The notes beneath the pieces are model-generated. The model was not told where the DNA came from, made no database searches, and was given only the letters and a program-made list of their open reading frames with translations. From positions 1 to 56,215 of the forward strand of contig JAPKMO010000012.1 in the NCBI GenBank assembly GCA_026645945.1: a stretch of 56,215 bases of DNA. Direction: 5' to 3'. The position numbers and the translations under genes were made by a program. This document shows positions 1 through 9,686 of this stretch, piece after piece. The stretch's first letter is position 1, and each line of letters opens with the position of its first letter. The DNA is from Anaerolineae bacterium (GTDB lineage Bacteria; Chloroflexota; Anaerolineae; Aggregatilineales; Phototrophicaceae).

Positions 1-34
1 AGACGTGGTGGACGCCGACTTCACCGAGGCGTAA
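1..34 (+). CDS. dnaK: DnaK chaperone, extreme C-terminus (partial)
   Basis: Only the last ten codons and the TAA stop lie in the window. They read DVVDADFTEA, which matches the acidic tail of DnaK (typically a DVVDAEFEEV-like ending). The Hsp70 gene would extend to the left of the window. The dnaJ gene about 145 bases downstream on the same strand supports the call, because dnaK and dnaJ are commonly adjacent. The identification rests on ten residues and gene order only. Confidence 0.7.
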   Translation, partial: DVVDADFTEA

Positions 35-68
35 AAACCGCCTGCTGACGCATAATGTGACCAACGAA

Positions 69-91
69 GGGACACGGCATCACCGTGTCCC
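69..91 (+). terminator. Hairpin after dnaK
   Basis: A perfect 9-bp stem (GGGACACGG pairing with CCGTGTCCC) closes a 5-base loop 35 bases past the dnaK stop. No T-run follows, so it is either a weak or factor-assisted terminator or a processing hairpin between dnaK and dnaJ. Confidence 0.5.
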
Positions 92-109
92 TGATTGGTT
101 GATAGATGT

Positions 110-141
110 TTATGCCAACCGGCATAAGAACGCGCTATACT
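110..141 (+). promoter_or_regulatory. Candidate dnaJ promoter with inverted repeat at -35
   Basis: A -10-like TATACT lies at 136-141, about 40 bases before the dnaJ start. Where a -35 would be expected there is instead a perfect 7-bp inverted repeat, TTATGCC-AACC-GGCATAA (110-127). This layout would suit an operator overlapping the -35 region. It is not the CIRCE element that HrcA binds, since the TTAGCACTC arm is absent. Inferred by eye. Confidence 0.35.
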
Positions 142-178
142 GTTATAAGACGTGTGGCCGGGGGACTCTGAGCAATCT

Positions 179-1310
179 ATGGCAAGAGATTATTATGATG
201 TTCTGGGCGTTCCACAGAACGCCAACAAGGACGATATTAAGCGGGCGTTCCGCAAGCTGGCCCGCGAATATCATCCAGACGTAAGCAAACATGCCGACGC
301 CGAGGCGCGCTTTAAGGAAATCAACGAAGCCTACGAAATCCTTTCGGATGATGACAAACGCGCGCGTTACGACCGTTTCGGTCATGCCGGCGTAACCGGC
401 AACGGCTTCGGCACGAGCGGTGGCTACAGCCCGTTTGAAGAAATCTTCGAGGAATTTTTCGGCGGGTTTGGGGTGGGGCGCGGCGGAACACGCCGTCGCG
501 GGCCGCAGCCCGGGGACGACCGCCGCGTGTCTGTCACCGTCACCTTTGAAGAGTCCATCTTCGGCGTGGAAAAAGAAATCGAGTTTGACCGGCTGGAAAC
601 CTGTGATGCCTGCCAGGGAAGCGGAGCCGAACCCGGCACGACGCCGATTCGCTGCCCGGATTGTAAAGGTACGGGCGAAATCCGCCAGGTTCAGCAGACT
701 TTTCTGGGGGCGATGGTGCGTACCAGCACCTGCCCGCGCTGTGGCGGGCGCGGCGAGGTTAACCCCAGCCCGTGCCACACGTGCAGTGGCAACGGTGTGG
801 CGCGCCGCCATGCCGTCCTGAATGTCCAGATTCCCCCCGGCGTGCGCGAAGGGCTGCAAATCCAGATTCGCGGCGAGGGCGACGCCGGCGAACGCGGCGC
901 ACCCAGTGGCAACCTGTATGTCGTTATTCAGGTTCAGGAACATACGGCGGGACAACGATATTATCCTGGACATCAATATCAATGTCGCTCAGGCCGCTTT
1001 GGGCGATAAAGTCACTATCCCGACGGTGGACGGTGATGTCGAACTGACTATCCCGGCAGGTACGCAGACCGGCAAGGTTTTCCGGCTGCGAGGTAAAGGC
1101 GTGCCGCGCCTCCGCAGCGATGGCACGACTTCGGGCAGGGGCGACCAACTGGTCTATATTCAGGTTGAAGTTCCTACCAGCCTGACGCCGGAGCAGCGCG
1201 AGCTGTTCGAACGACTGGCGAAAACCTTTGGGCGCAGCGTGCAGCCGCAGCAGAATGGACGCGGATTTTTTGACCGCGTGATGGACTTTTTCGCCGGCGA
1301 TCAGTCGTAA
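179..1310 (+). pseudogene. dnaJ: DnaJ co-chaperone, frame broken near position 945
   Basis: This is an Hsp40 co-chaperone that stimulates the ATPase of DnaK. The start chosen is ATG followed by ARDYYDVLGV, nine codons inside the longest open frame. The J domain spans residues 1-70 with HPD at 32-34, then a Gly/Phe-rich stretch, then four zinc motifs (CDACQGSG, CPDCKGTG, CPRCGGRG, CHTCSGNG). The frame runs correctly to QVQEH (base 943) and the conserved sequence resumes one frame over at RDNDIILDI (from 948). The usual short segment between EH and RD, normally containing a hydrophobic residue such as Phe, is missing, which suggests that roughly 8 or 11 bases were lost. The C-terminal substrate-binding half is otherwise intact. 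The cause could be a real mutation or an assembly error. A truncated protein would end at base 1009. Confidence 0.85.
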
Positions 1311-1325
1311 TTTTCTGGCTCAATC

Positions 1326-2237
1326 ATGGATTGGATTGAAGTTTCCCTCAGTGTGGACGGCGAGGCTGCCGAAGCCGTCGCCGAACTGCTCCAGCGTTAC
1401 GGCCACCAAGGCGTGGCCGTTGAGCAGGAAGGCATCCCGCCTGAACAATGGGATGACGGCGAAGCTGAAGCGCCGCGCCGATTAACCGTGCGCGCGTATT
1501 TCCGGGATGACGAACGCGCCGAGGCCGCGCGCCTGGAACTGGAAACCGCGCTCGGTCATCTGAATATGCTTTACCCCATGCCGACGCCGGCCTACAAAAT
1601 CATCCAAGAATCGGACTGGTCCGAAGCCTGGAAAGCCCATTATCATCCGGTACGCATCGGGCGAAAACTGCTCATTCGTCCGCTGTGGGCCGAAACCACC
1701 GCCGCCGGCCTGATCGAAATCGCGCTCGATCCGGGCATGGCGTTTGGAACCGGCACGCATCCCACCACGCAGCTTTGCCTGGAAGCCCTGGAAGATCGGC
1801 TGCCGCCCGGCGCGCGGGTGCTTGACCTGGGATGCGGATCGGGCATCCTGGCGATTGCCGCCGCCAAATTAGGCGCGGCTTCGGTGCTGGCGCTGGATAT
1901 TGACCCCATCGCCGTCGAAAGCGCCGAGGCGAATGTCGCGCAAAACGGCGTGGCGGACAAAATCATCGTTCAGTCCGGCAGCCTCGACAGCCTCATTACC
2001 TCGTCGCGCCGGTTCGATCTGATCGTCGTCAATATCCTGGCGAAAGTCATTATCGCCATGTGCGATCAACATCTCGGCCAGGTGGTGCGCCCCGGCGGCC
2101 TGGCGCTGTTCAGCGGCATCATCGAGGAGCAGGCCGACGATGTAGAAGCGGCGCTCCGCAGAACCGGCCTCCAGCCCACCGCCCGCCGCCAGCAGAGCGA
2201 CTGGGTGCTGATCGAGGCCGTCCGCCCGCAGCTTTAA
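1326..2237 (+). CDS. prmA: Ribosomal protein L11 methyltransferase PrmA
   Basis: PrmA trimethylates ribosomal protein L11 using S-adenosylmethionine. The 303-residue product has the family's usual length, with an N-terminal L11-recognition region (about residues 1-100), the conserved GTGTHPTT at 141-148, the SAM-binding loop VLDLGCGSG at about 165-173, and VVNILAKVI at the catalytic NxxA-type position. It begins 15 bases after the dnaJ stop, so the two are probably cotranscribed. A dnaK-dnaJ-prmA order is seen in many bacteria. High confidence. Confidence 0.95.
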   Translation: MDWIEVSLSVDGEAAEAVAELLQRYGHQGVAVEQEGIPPEQWDDGEAEAPRRLTVRAYFRDDERAEAARLELETALGHLNMLYPMPTPAYKIIQESDWSEAWKAHYHPVRIGRKLLIRPLWAETTAAGLIEIALDPGMAFGTGTHPTTQLCLEALEDRLPPGARVLDLGCGSGILAIAAAKLGAASVLALDIDPIAVESAEANVAQNGVADKIIVQSGSLDSLITSSRRFDLIVVNILAKVIIAMCDQHLGQVVRPGGLALFSGIIEEQADDVEAALRRTGLQPTARRQQSDWVLIEAVRPQL

Positions 2238-2258
2238 CCCCTCATCTGATTTACCGGC

Positions 2259-2287
2259 TTGACATCCCCTGCAAAATATCCTATAGT
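2259..2287 (+). promoter_or_regulatory. Sigma70-type promoter
   Basis: A consensus TTGACA is followed by exactly 17 bases and TATAGT. It drives the SRPBCC-PDZ-DinB gene with a leader of about 80 bases. This is one of the best-matching promoters in the window. Confidence 0.8.
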
Positions 2288-2290
2288 GGA

Positions 2291-2312
2291 TTTACCCGAC
2301 TAAGTGGGTAAA
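2291..2312 (+). promoter_or_regulatory. Palindromic operator candidate at the transcription start
   Basis: TTTACCC and GGGTAAA form a perfect 7-bp inverted repeat around the core GACTAAGT. It begins 3 bases after the -10 and so covers the expected +1. A repressor here would block initiation. The left half CCCGACT resembles half-sites of Rrf2/IscR-type regulators, but the centre is shorter than in known IscR boxes, so no regulator can be named. No regulator gene is adjacent. Confidence 0.5.
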
Positions 2313-2372
2313 CCGAAATAATCAATTAAAAGCCTTAAAAACTTATCATAAATAAAGTGGAGGATCAAGCCG

Positions 2373-3575
2373 ATGGTGGTCGCCCCGTTAATTGAGGAAC
2401 TGACCTTTACACGCACGATACATGCCCCCGTCGCAGAGATTTACCACGCTTTCACCGATAGCGACGCGCTGGATTACTGGCTGTCCGAAAATGCCCGTGT
2501 TCGGCACGCCGTCGGCGGGCATATACTGCTCACCTGGAATGACGGCTCACACGCTCAGGGGACATACCTGGAACTGGAAAAAGATCAAAAAATCACGATG
2601 AGCTGGCGCGCATCCGGCGAAAGCGAGGACTCGCGAGTGGTCGTGCGCCTCGAAACCACCGACAACTGCACACAGCTTACGCTGGCGCATGTGGGCCTGC
2701 AAAACTCTGAAGCCGCCGACGGATATTCGACCCGCTGGAATGCCGCGCTGGACAATCTGGTTTCGTTCCTGGAAACCGGCGCGGATTTACGCATCACCCG
2801 CCGGGTAATCCTCGGCATCTGGCCGGGTGAGTTTAACGAAGAAGTCGCCAAAAAACTGGGTGTCCCGGTCACCAACGGTGTGCGCGTGGGCGGAGTGATC
2901 CCCGGCATGGGCGCGGAGGCCGCCGGGCTGCAAGCCGATGATGTGGTTGTAGAGATGAACGGGAAAACCATCGGGCCGGAAATGCCGATCTACCGGACAG
3001 TGGAAAATAACCGGCCAGGCGACCCGTTGGCGGTCACGTTTTATCGCGGGGCGGAAAAACATACCGTTACGCTGCACCTGTCCGGTTATCCCGTGCCGGA
3101 AAAACCGCCGACCTTCGATGCGCTGGCCGACCTGGTGGCAGAAACTTATGCCGGCCTGGACGCCGAGCTATCCGCGCTGTACGAAGGCGTGAGCGAGACA
3201 CAAGCCGGCTGCAAACCCGCGCCCGGCGAGTGGAGCGCCAATGAAGTGATCGCGCACCTCATCCTGTCCGAACGCTGGCTGCAAAACTGGGTTGGCGGGC
3301 TGATGCAGGGGCCGGAAGTCGAAGGGTGGACGGCCAACGCCCCGGCGCGCATCGCCGGTGTCATGGCTACTTTCCCCACCACTTCCGCCTTGCTGGCGGA
3401 AATGCGGCGAAGTTGGGCGGAGACGGTTGCTATCATTCGCGCCGTTCCCGCCGAAATCGCCGAACGCAAAAGCAATCTCTGGTGGGTATCGTTCGAGGTT
3501 CAGGGATTCCCCAACCATACGCAGCAGCACTTCACGCAAATTCGTGAGGCGCTGGCGTCTGCCCGCGCCTCGTAA
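2373..3575 (+). CDS. SRPBCC (AHSA1-like) - PDZ - DinB three-domain protein
   Basis: The function is unknown, but three domains can be read. Residues about 5-135 look like an AHSA1/SRPBCC ligand-binding fold (start TFTRTIHAPVAEIYHAF, ending in the helix YSTRWNAALDNLVSFLE). Residues about 140-235 form a PDZ-like module (GVRVGGVIPGMGAEAAGL, DDVVVEMNGKTI). Residues about 250-400 form a DinB_2-like four-helix domain with EWSANEVIAHLILSE and a C-terminal HTQQH that could complete a metal site. No signal peptide is seen, so it should be cytoplasmic, which is unusual for a PDZ protein. A GTGGAGGAT ribosome site sits 7 bases before ATG. It has its own promoter and operator and ends at a shared terminator. 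Confidence 0.8.
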   Translation: MVVAPLIEELTFTRTIHAPVAEIYHAFTDSDALDYWLSENARVRHAVGGHILLTWNDGSHAQGTYLELEKDQKITMSWRASGESEDSRVVVRLETTDNCTQLTLAHVGLQNSEAADGYSTRWNAALDNLVSFLETGADLRITRRVILGIWPGEFNEEVAKKLGVPVTNGVRVGGVIPGMGAEAAGLQADDVVVEMNGKTIGPEMPIYRTVENNRPGDPLAVTFYRGAEKHTVTLHLSGYPVPEKPPTFDALADLVAETYAGLDAELSALYEGVSETQAGCKPAPGEWSANEVIAHLILSERWLQNWVGGLMQGPEVEGWTANAPARIAGVMATFPTTSALLAEMRRSWAETVAIIRAVPAEIAERKSNLWWVSFEVQGFPNHTQQHFTQIREALASARAS

Positions 3576-3599
3576 CCCCCACACTTTACTCCTTGAGCG

Positions 3600-3628
3600 G
3601 CGGGGCAGGTAAATCATACTTGCCCCGC
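3600..3628. terminator. Bidirectional hairpin between convergent genes
   Basis: GCGGGGCA pairs with TGCCCCGC. The stem can be lengthened inward through a G-T pair and GTA/TAC, leaving a 5-base loop. It sits between two convergent stop codons and could serve both genes. The T-runs on either side are poor. Confidence 0.55.
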
Positions 3629-3634
3629 TGTGAT

Positions 3635-4795
3635 TCAATTCATCCGTTCCAGGATGTGCGTGACGACCGTCGCGCCGGTGCCGCCGATATTCTGCGTCAT
3701 GCCGATGCGGGCATTTTTGACCTGGTTCGCTTCGGCTTCGCCGCGAAGCTGCGTCACCAGGTCTACCAGTTCGTAAACGCCGGTCGCGCCCACCGGATGC
3801 CCGCGCCCCTTCAAGCCGCCCATTGTGCTGATCGGAATCCGCCCGCCGATGGCGATCTCGCCGTCGCGCGCCGGCCACGTTCCCCGGCCACGCTCGGCAA
3901 AACCTGCCGCTTCCAAGCTGAGCGCCGCCATGATCGAAAAAGCGTCGTGGACTTCAAACACATCCACGTCAGCCGGCGTCAGGCCGGATTTTTCGTAGGC
4001 TTTGCGCGCGCTCAACTGCGCCGCTTCCAGCGCCAGCAGGTCGCGGCGGCTGGCGAGGTCAAGCGAGTCGGTGGCGGTGACGCTGGCCCGCACGCGCACC
4101 AGGGGCCTGTCAGTCAGGCTGCGCGCCATCTCCAGCGGGCAGACGATGATGGCCGCCGCGCCGTCGCAGATCGGCGAGCTGTCGTAAAGGTTGATCGGCT
4201 CGGAGATCATTGAGGCGCGTTGATAATCCTCCAGCGTGATAGGCCGCTGGAACATGGCGTTCGGGTTGTTCATGGCGTTTCGGTGGGCGTTGATGCTGAA
4301 CGGCGCGAACGCCTCATGCGGGACGCGATATTCGTGCATATAGCGGCGCATAATCAGCGCGTTGAGCGCCACGAACGATGCGCCGTGAACGCACTCGTAG
4401 TCGGCGTCCGCCGCCGTCGCCAGCGCCGACGTGACCAGTTCCGGGGTGTCGTCGGTCATTTTTTCCACGCCGCAGACTGCCGCCACGTCCACCGCGCCGC
4501 TGCCGACCGCCCGCACCGCCGCCTGGAAAGCCACCCCGCCGGAGGCGCAGGCCGCCTCAACGGTCGCCGCTTCGATGCCTCGCCAGCCGGCAAAATCGGC
4601 GACCAGTGCGCCCAGGTGCGCCTGATCGCTCAGGCGCGGGGCCAGCATATTGCCCACGAACAACGCTTCGGGGCGTTCGATTCCCGCTTCCCGCGCGGCT
4701 TGGTCAAGCGCCTGAAATGCCAGTTCGCGCAGGCTGTAGTCCCACAGTTCGCCAATCGGCGTCTGGCCGATGCCGATGATACACACATCTCGCAT
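3635..4795 (-). CDS. Thiolase family protein (SCP-x/archaeal-type acetyl-CoA acyltransferase)
   Basis: Thiolases cleave or form 3-ketoacyl-CoA. The 386-residue product belongs to the branch related to SCP-x and archaeal acetoacetyl-CoA thiolases: it starts VCIIGIGQTPIGE, has the nucleophilic cysteine in EAACASGG (C83), the base histidine in GHPVGATG, and NIGGTG near the end where classical thiolases carry CxGGG. The ATG is preceded by GAGGAAGC. In archaea such thiolases work with HMG-CoA synthase and a DUF35 acyl-CoA-binding OB-fold partner, but neither gene is here. A second cysteine at the classical C-terminal site is not obvious, so the exact reaction is uncertain. Confidence 0.85.
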   Translation of the reverse strand: MRDVCIIGIGQTPIGELWDYSLRELAFQALDQAAREAGIERPEALFVGNMLAPRLSDQAHLGALVADFAGWRGIEAATVEAACASGGVAFQAAVRAVGSGAVDVAAVCGVEKMTDDTPELVTSALATAADADYECVHGASFVALNALIMRRYMHEYRVPHEAFAPFSINAHRNAMNNPNAMFQRPITLEDYQRASMISEPINLYDSSPICDGAAAIIVCPLEMARSLTDRPLVRVRASVTATDSLDLASRRDLLALEAAQLSARKAYEKSGLTPADVDVFEVHDAFSIMAALSLEAAGFAERGRGTWPARDGEIAIGGRIPISTMGGLKGRGHPVGATGVYELVDLVTQLRGEAEANQVKNARIGMTQNIGGTGATVVTHILERMN

Positions 4796-4951
4796 GATGC
4801 TTCCTCGTTCGCTTTTTCACAATATATGGGCATTACTCTAACATGGAAAAACTGTCAAAACCTATTCGGTTTTTGCCTCTGCCCAAAGATTCATTCGCTG
4901 CTTAAAATAACATCACTGATCGCTGCCATCACGCTTAACGAACGAGGTTTT

Positions 4952-6040
4952 ATGACCGCCATGCAGATGACCAGCCGCGAGCGCGTCAAGCGTATGTTCG
5001 AGCGCCGTGACCATGATCGCATCCCCCGTTACGATTCGTACTGGGATGAAACCATCACGCGGTGGCAGGCCGAAGGGCTGGCAGGGGGCTTCGATGAGGC
5101 GCTTGAACTGCTCGGCGCGGATTTTAAGAGCATCGGCGTGATCTGGCCGTCACCTTTCCCCGGCCGGCGTATCGTCATTCAGGCGGATGCCGAAACGGAG
5201 GTCATTCAGGATCACTGGGGCGCGACCGGGCGCTTCTGGAAGTATAAATCCGGCACACCGGAACACATCGCTTTTGACTGCGACAGCCGCGAGAAATGGG
5301 AGGCCGTTTACAAACCAGCCTTCCTGCAATCCGACCTTCAGGCCGATTTAACCGCCCTCAAGGCGCAGTATGCCGCCGGGCGGCGGGCCGACCGCTGGTG
5401 TTTGTGGCACGCCGCCGAGTCGTTTGAAGTGACCCGTAAAATCGTCGGCGACGAAGTGGTGCTGATGGCGATGGTCACTGACCCGGAGTGGGTTCAGGAT
5501 ATGTCGCGGACGTATACCGACTGTTTGCTGCGCGAGTTCGACGCGGCCTACGAATCCGGGCTGCACGTGGACGGCGTGTTTATGTGGGGCGACATGGCCT
5601 ATAATCACAACACGTTCTGCTCGCCCCGCATGTACCGCGAACTGATCTGGCCGGATCATAAACGGCTGGCCGATTGGGCGCACGCGCGCGGCCTGAAGTT
5701 CATCTTTCACACCGACGGCAACGTGAACGGTGTTCTGGAACTGTACATTGAGGCTGGTTTCGACCTGCTGCAGCCCCTGGAAGCGAAAGCCCGGATGGAC
5801 ATCCGGCAGTTATGCCCGCAGTACGGCCATCGGATAGCCTTTCAGGGTAATATTAACGTGATGGTTATGATGAGCAACGATCTTGATAGAATTGAACCGG
5901 AGATTCGGGACAAATTCGCCGCCGGCATGGCGACACGCGGTTATTCGTACCACTCCGATCACTCGATTCCGCCGCAGGTCAGCCTGGAGACATACCGTCG
6001 CATCATTGACCTGATCGAACGTTATGGGAATTATGGTTGA
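4952..6040 (+). CDS. Uroporphyrinogen decarboxylase family protein (UroD/MtaA-like)
   Basis: This is a 362-residue member of the UroD superfamily, which holds heme-pathway decarboxylases and corrinoid-dependent methyltransferases of the MtaA/CmuA type. The start chosen is ATG before TAMQMTSRERVKRMFERR, preceded by GAGG; the longer upstream frame overlaps the divergent thiolase and is not coding-like. Family features include the N-terminal RERV helix, MWGDMAYNH, KFIFHTDGN and the C-terminal SDHSIPPQVSLETYRRIIDL. The zinc-binding HxCx(n)C of MtaA is not evident: FHTDGN occupies that place. It is therefore unlikely to be the housekeeping HemE and its substrate is unknown. An FmdE-like gene follows 27 bases later. 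Confidence 0.8.
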   Translation: MTAMQMTSRERVKRMFERRDHDRIPRYDSYWDETITRWQAEGLAGGFDEALELLGADFKSIGVIWPSPFPGRRIVIQADAETEVIQDHWGATGRFWKYKSGTPEHIAFDCDSREKWEAVYKPAFLQSDLQADLTALKAQYAAGRRADRWCLWHAAESFEVTRKIVGDEVVLMAMVTDPEWVQDMSRTYTDCLLREFDAAYESGLHVDGVFMWGDMAYNHNTFCSPRMYRELIWPDHKRLADWAHARGLKFIFHTDGNVNGVLELYIEAGFDLLQPLEAKARMDIRQLCPQYGHRIAFQGNINVMVMMSNDLDRIEPEIRDKFAAGMATRGYSYHSDHSIPPQVSLETYRRIIDLIERYGNYG

Positions 6041-6067
6041 TGAAAGCCGACATAAAGGCAGTGATGG

Positions 6068-6679
6068 ATGGCCGATTTAAAATCGCTGCTTGAACTATCT
6101 GCCGCTCTGCACCAGCATTTGTGTCCTCGGCAGGTATTGGGCGTGCGAATGGGGCTGTATGCGGGCCGGCTGCTTGACCTGGCCCTACCGCAGCAGGGCA
6201 AACGCCTGTGGGCTTTTGTCGAAACCGACGGCTGTTTTGTCGACGGCGTTTCGGTGGCGACCGGCTGCCGGCTTGGCCGCCGCACGCTGCGCCTGATGGA
6301 TTATGGCAAGGTAGCTGCGACCTTCGTGGATACGGAAACGGAGCGCGCCGTTCGCATCTGGCCGAATCCCGACGCCCGCGCCCGCGCCGTCCGTTACTTC
6401 CCGGATGCGCCCAGCGCATGGCAGGCGCAGTTGGAAGCCTACCAGATTATGCCGGACGCCGACCTGCTCAACGCTGCGAAAGTGGCTTTAAACTTCTCGC
6501 TGCGCGCGCTGATAAGCCGTCCGGGGGTGCGGGTGAACTGTGCTATTTGTGGCGAGGAAATCCTGAACGAGCGCGAAATTTGGGTTGATGGCCGCGTGTG
6601 CTGCCGGAGCTGTGCCGGAGAAAGCTACTGGCGGCCCCACGACCCGGCCTGGCAGCGGGAAAACAGCGCCGATTCGTAA
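6068..6679 (+). CDS. FmdE-family protein with C-terminal zinc finger
   Basis: The 203-residue product resembles FmdE, named from formylmethanofuran dehydrogenase operons but widespread in organisms without that pathway. The N-terminal half has the family's metal-ligand pattern: HxHLCP (H17, C19), then DGC (C56) and GCRLG (C67). The C-terminal 45 residues form a treble-clef or DksA-like finger, CAIC at 158-161 and CRSC at 179-182. AAAGGCAG precedes the ATG. Cotranscription with the UroD-family gene is likely from the spacing and the shared terminator downstream. Its role is not established in bacteria; a metal- or molybdenum-linked function is only a guess. Confidence 0.8.
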   Translation: MADLKSLLELSAALHQHLCPRQVLGVRMGLYAGRLLDLALPQQGKRLWAFVETDGCFVDGVSVATGCRLGRRTLRLMDYGKVAATFVDTETERAVRIWPNPDARARAVRYFPDAPSAWQAQLEAYQIMPDADLLNAAKVALNFSLRALISRPGVRVNCAICGEEILNEREIWVDGRVCCRSCAGESYWRPHDPAWQRENSADS

Positions 6680-6715
6680 ACAAAGCCGGAAAAACGGCTG
6701 TACCGCATAAAATAA

Positions 6716-6749
6716 AAACCCCCTCAGCCCGGTTTGCGCGAGGGGGTTT
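6716..6749. terminator. Strong bidirectional intrinsic terminator
   Basis: AAACCCCCTC pairs perfectly with GAGGGGGTTT across a 14-base loop. On the plus strand the stem ends in TTT; on the minus strand it ends in TTTTTATTTTAT. It lies between the convergent FmdE and gcvPB genes and serves both. A small AGCCG/CGGCT hairpin precedes it at 6684-6699. Confidence 0.85.
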
Positions 6750-6782
6750 CAGGATTTCAACAAGCTGCGGATGATCCGCCTC

Positions 6783-8248
6783 TTAGCCCGCCCATTCCGG
6801 GATGGGGCGGCAGCACAGAACGAGCTGTTTGGCGGCGCGCACTTCGTCCACGCGGGAAACCGGCGTGGTATGCGGCGCGCTTTTCAGCAGGTCGGGGTTT
6901 TCGCGCGCTTCGGCGGCGATCTTCTTCATAGCGTCCACGAAGGCATCGAGCGTCTGTTTGTCCTCGGTTTCGGTCGGTTCGATCATCAGGGCTTCCGGGA
7001 CGATGAGCGGGAAGTAGTTGGTGGGCGGGTGGATGCCGTAGTCCATCAGCCGTTTAGAGATGTCCAGGGCGTGAATATCCGGCGCATCGCCGAAATGCCC
7101 CTCCAGGACGAACTCGTGGCCGCAGTAGCGATTGTACGGGATGTGGTAGGTATCTTGCAGTTTGACGCGCAGATAGTTGGCATTCAGGACGGCATACCGA
7201 GTGATGTCTTTGATGCCCTCGTCGCCGTTGATGCGGATATAGGTGTAGGCGCGGACGTGCATCCCAAAATTGCCGTGAAATGCCTTCAGCCGCCCGATGG
7301 ATTTTTCCGGCATGTGCAGGCCGTAGAGCGGTGGTTCGTCGTCCGTGCCGTCTTCAACCATGACAACAACCGGGCCGGGCAGATAAGGCACCAGTTTTTC
7401 GCCCACACCGACTGGCCCGCTGCCGGGGCCGCCGCCGCCGTGCGGGGTGCTGAACGTCTTGTGCAGGTTGTAGTGCATCACATCGAAGCCGAGTTCGCCG
7501 GGTTTAACGACGCCCATCAGCGCGTTCATGTTCGCGCCGTCCATATACATCAGGCCGCCGCAGTCATGCACGGTTTTAACGACTTCCAGGATGTGGCTCT
7601 CGAACAGCCCCAGCGTATTGGGGACGGTAATCATCATGCCGGCCACCGTATCATCACAGACGGCTTTAAGCGCCTGCAAATCCACGTCGCCGTTTTCGTC
7701 GGACGGCAGTTCGACCGCCGTAAAGCCGGCCATCGTCACCGTCGCTGGGTTCGTGCCGTGCGCGCTGTTGGGGATCAGAATTTTCGTGCGCTGCGTATCG
7801 CCCCGGTCGAGGTGATACTTCCGAATCATGAGGATGCCGGCGAATTCGCCTTGCGCGCCCGCCGCCGGCGCTAGGCTAACGGCTTTAAAACCGGCGATTT
7901 CGGCCAGCCACGTCTGAAGTTGGAACATGAGGGCCAGCGCGCCCTGCGCGCCCTCGTCGTCTTGCAGCGGATGAAGATGGGCGAAGCCGGGCAGCCGCGC
8001 CATATCCTCATTGATTTTGGGGTTGTACTTCATGGTACACGACCCCAGCGGGTAAAAGCCCTTATCAATGCTGTGATTAAACTGGCTTAAATGCACGAAA
8101 TGGCGGATCACCTGCATTTCGCTGACTTCAGGCAGGTCGAGTTCTTTCCGCAGCAGTTCGGTGGGCAGGGGTGTTTCCGGCACGTCCACGCCGGGCAGCG
8201 AGACGCCGCAGCGCCCCGGCACGCTGATGTCGTAAATCAGAGGTTCAG

Positions 8249-8252
<4 letters not shown>
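6783..8252 (-). CDS. gcvPB: Glycine dehydrogenase (decarboxylating) subunit 2
   Basis: This is the C-terminal half of the P-protein, which decarboxylates glycine with PLP and passes the aminomethyl group to lipoyl-GcvH. The PLP lysine lies in YNLHKTFSTPHGGGGPG; GCVSLPG-like and SCTMKYNPK motifs are also present. At 489 residues it has the usual size for the split form. Its ATG overlaps the gcvPA stop by 4 bases, implying coupled translation. Last gene of the gcvH-gcvPA-gcvPB unit; the aminomethyltransferase gene gcvT and the lpd gene are not in the window. Confidence 0.95.
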
Positions 8253-9598
<1,346 letters not shown>

Positions 9599-9686
9599 AA
9601 GGTAGACCTCATCGCTCGCATGGAGCGTTTCACCCCCCGGCCCCTTCTCATGGAAGCGAGAAGGGGAGCGGGGGAGCGCAGAACGA

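Noticed and set aside
4801-4860. TTGACA on the minus strand upstream of the thiolase gene as a promoter
   Set aside because: The -35 match is perfect, but at 16-18 bases spacing only TAATGC-like sequence is found, which is a poor -10.
4220-4951. Long in-frame upstream extension of the UroD-family gene (244 codons)
   Set aside because: It is antisense to the thiolase gene, lacks family similarity, and the downstream ATG has both a ribosome site and the conserved family start.
6771-7874. 367-residue open frame on the plus strand opposite gcvPB
   Set aside because: His/Val/Gly-rich antisense frame created by the codon bias of the real gene; gcvPB on the other strand is unmistakable.
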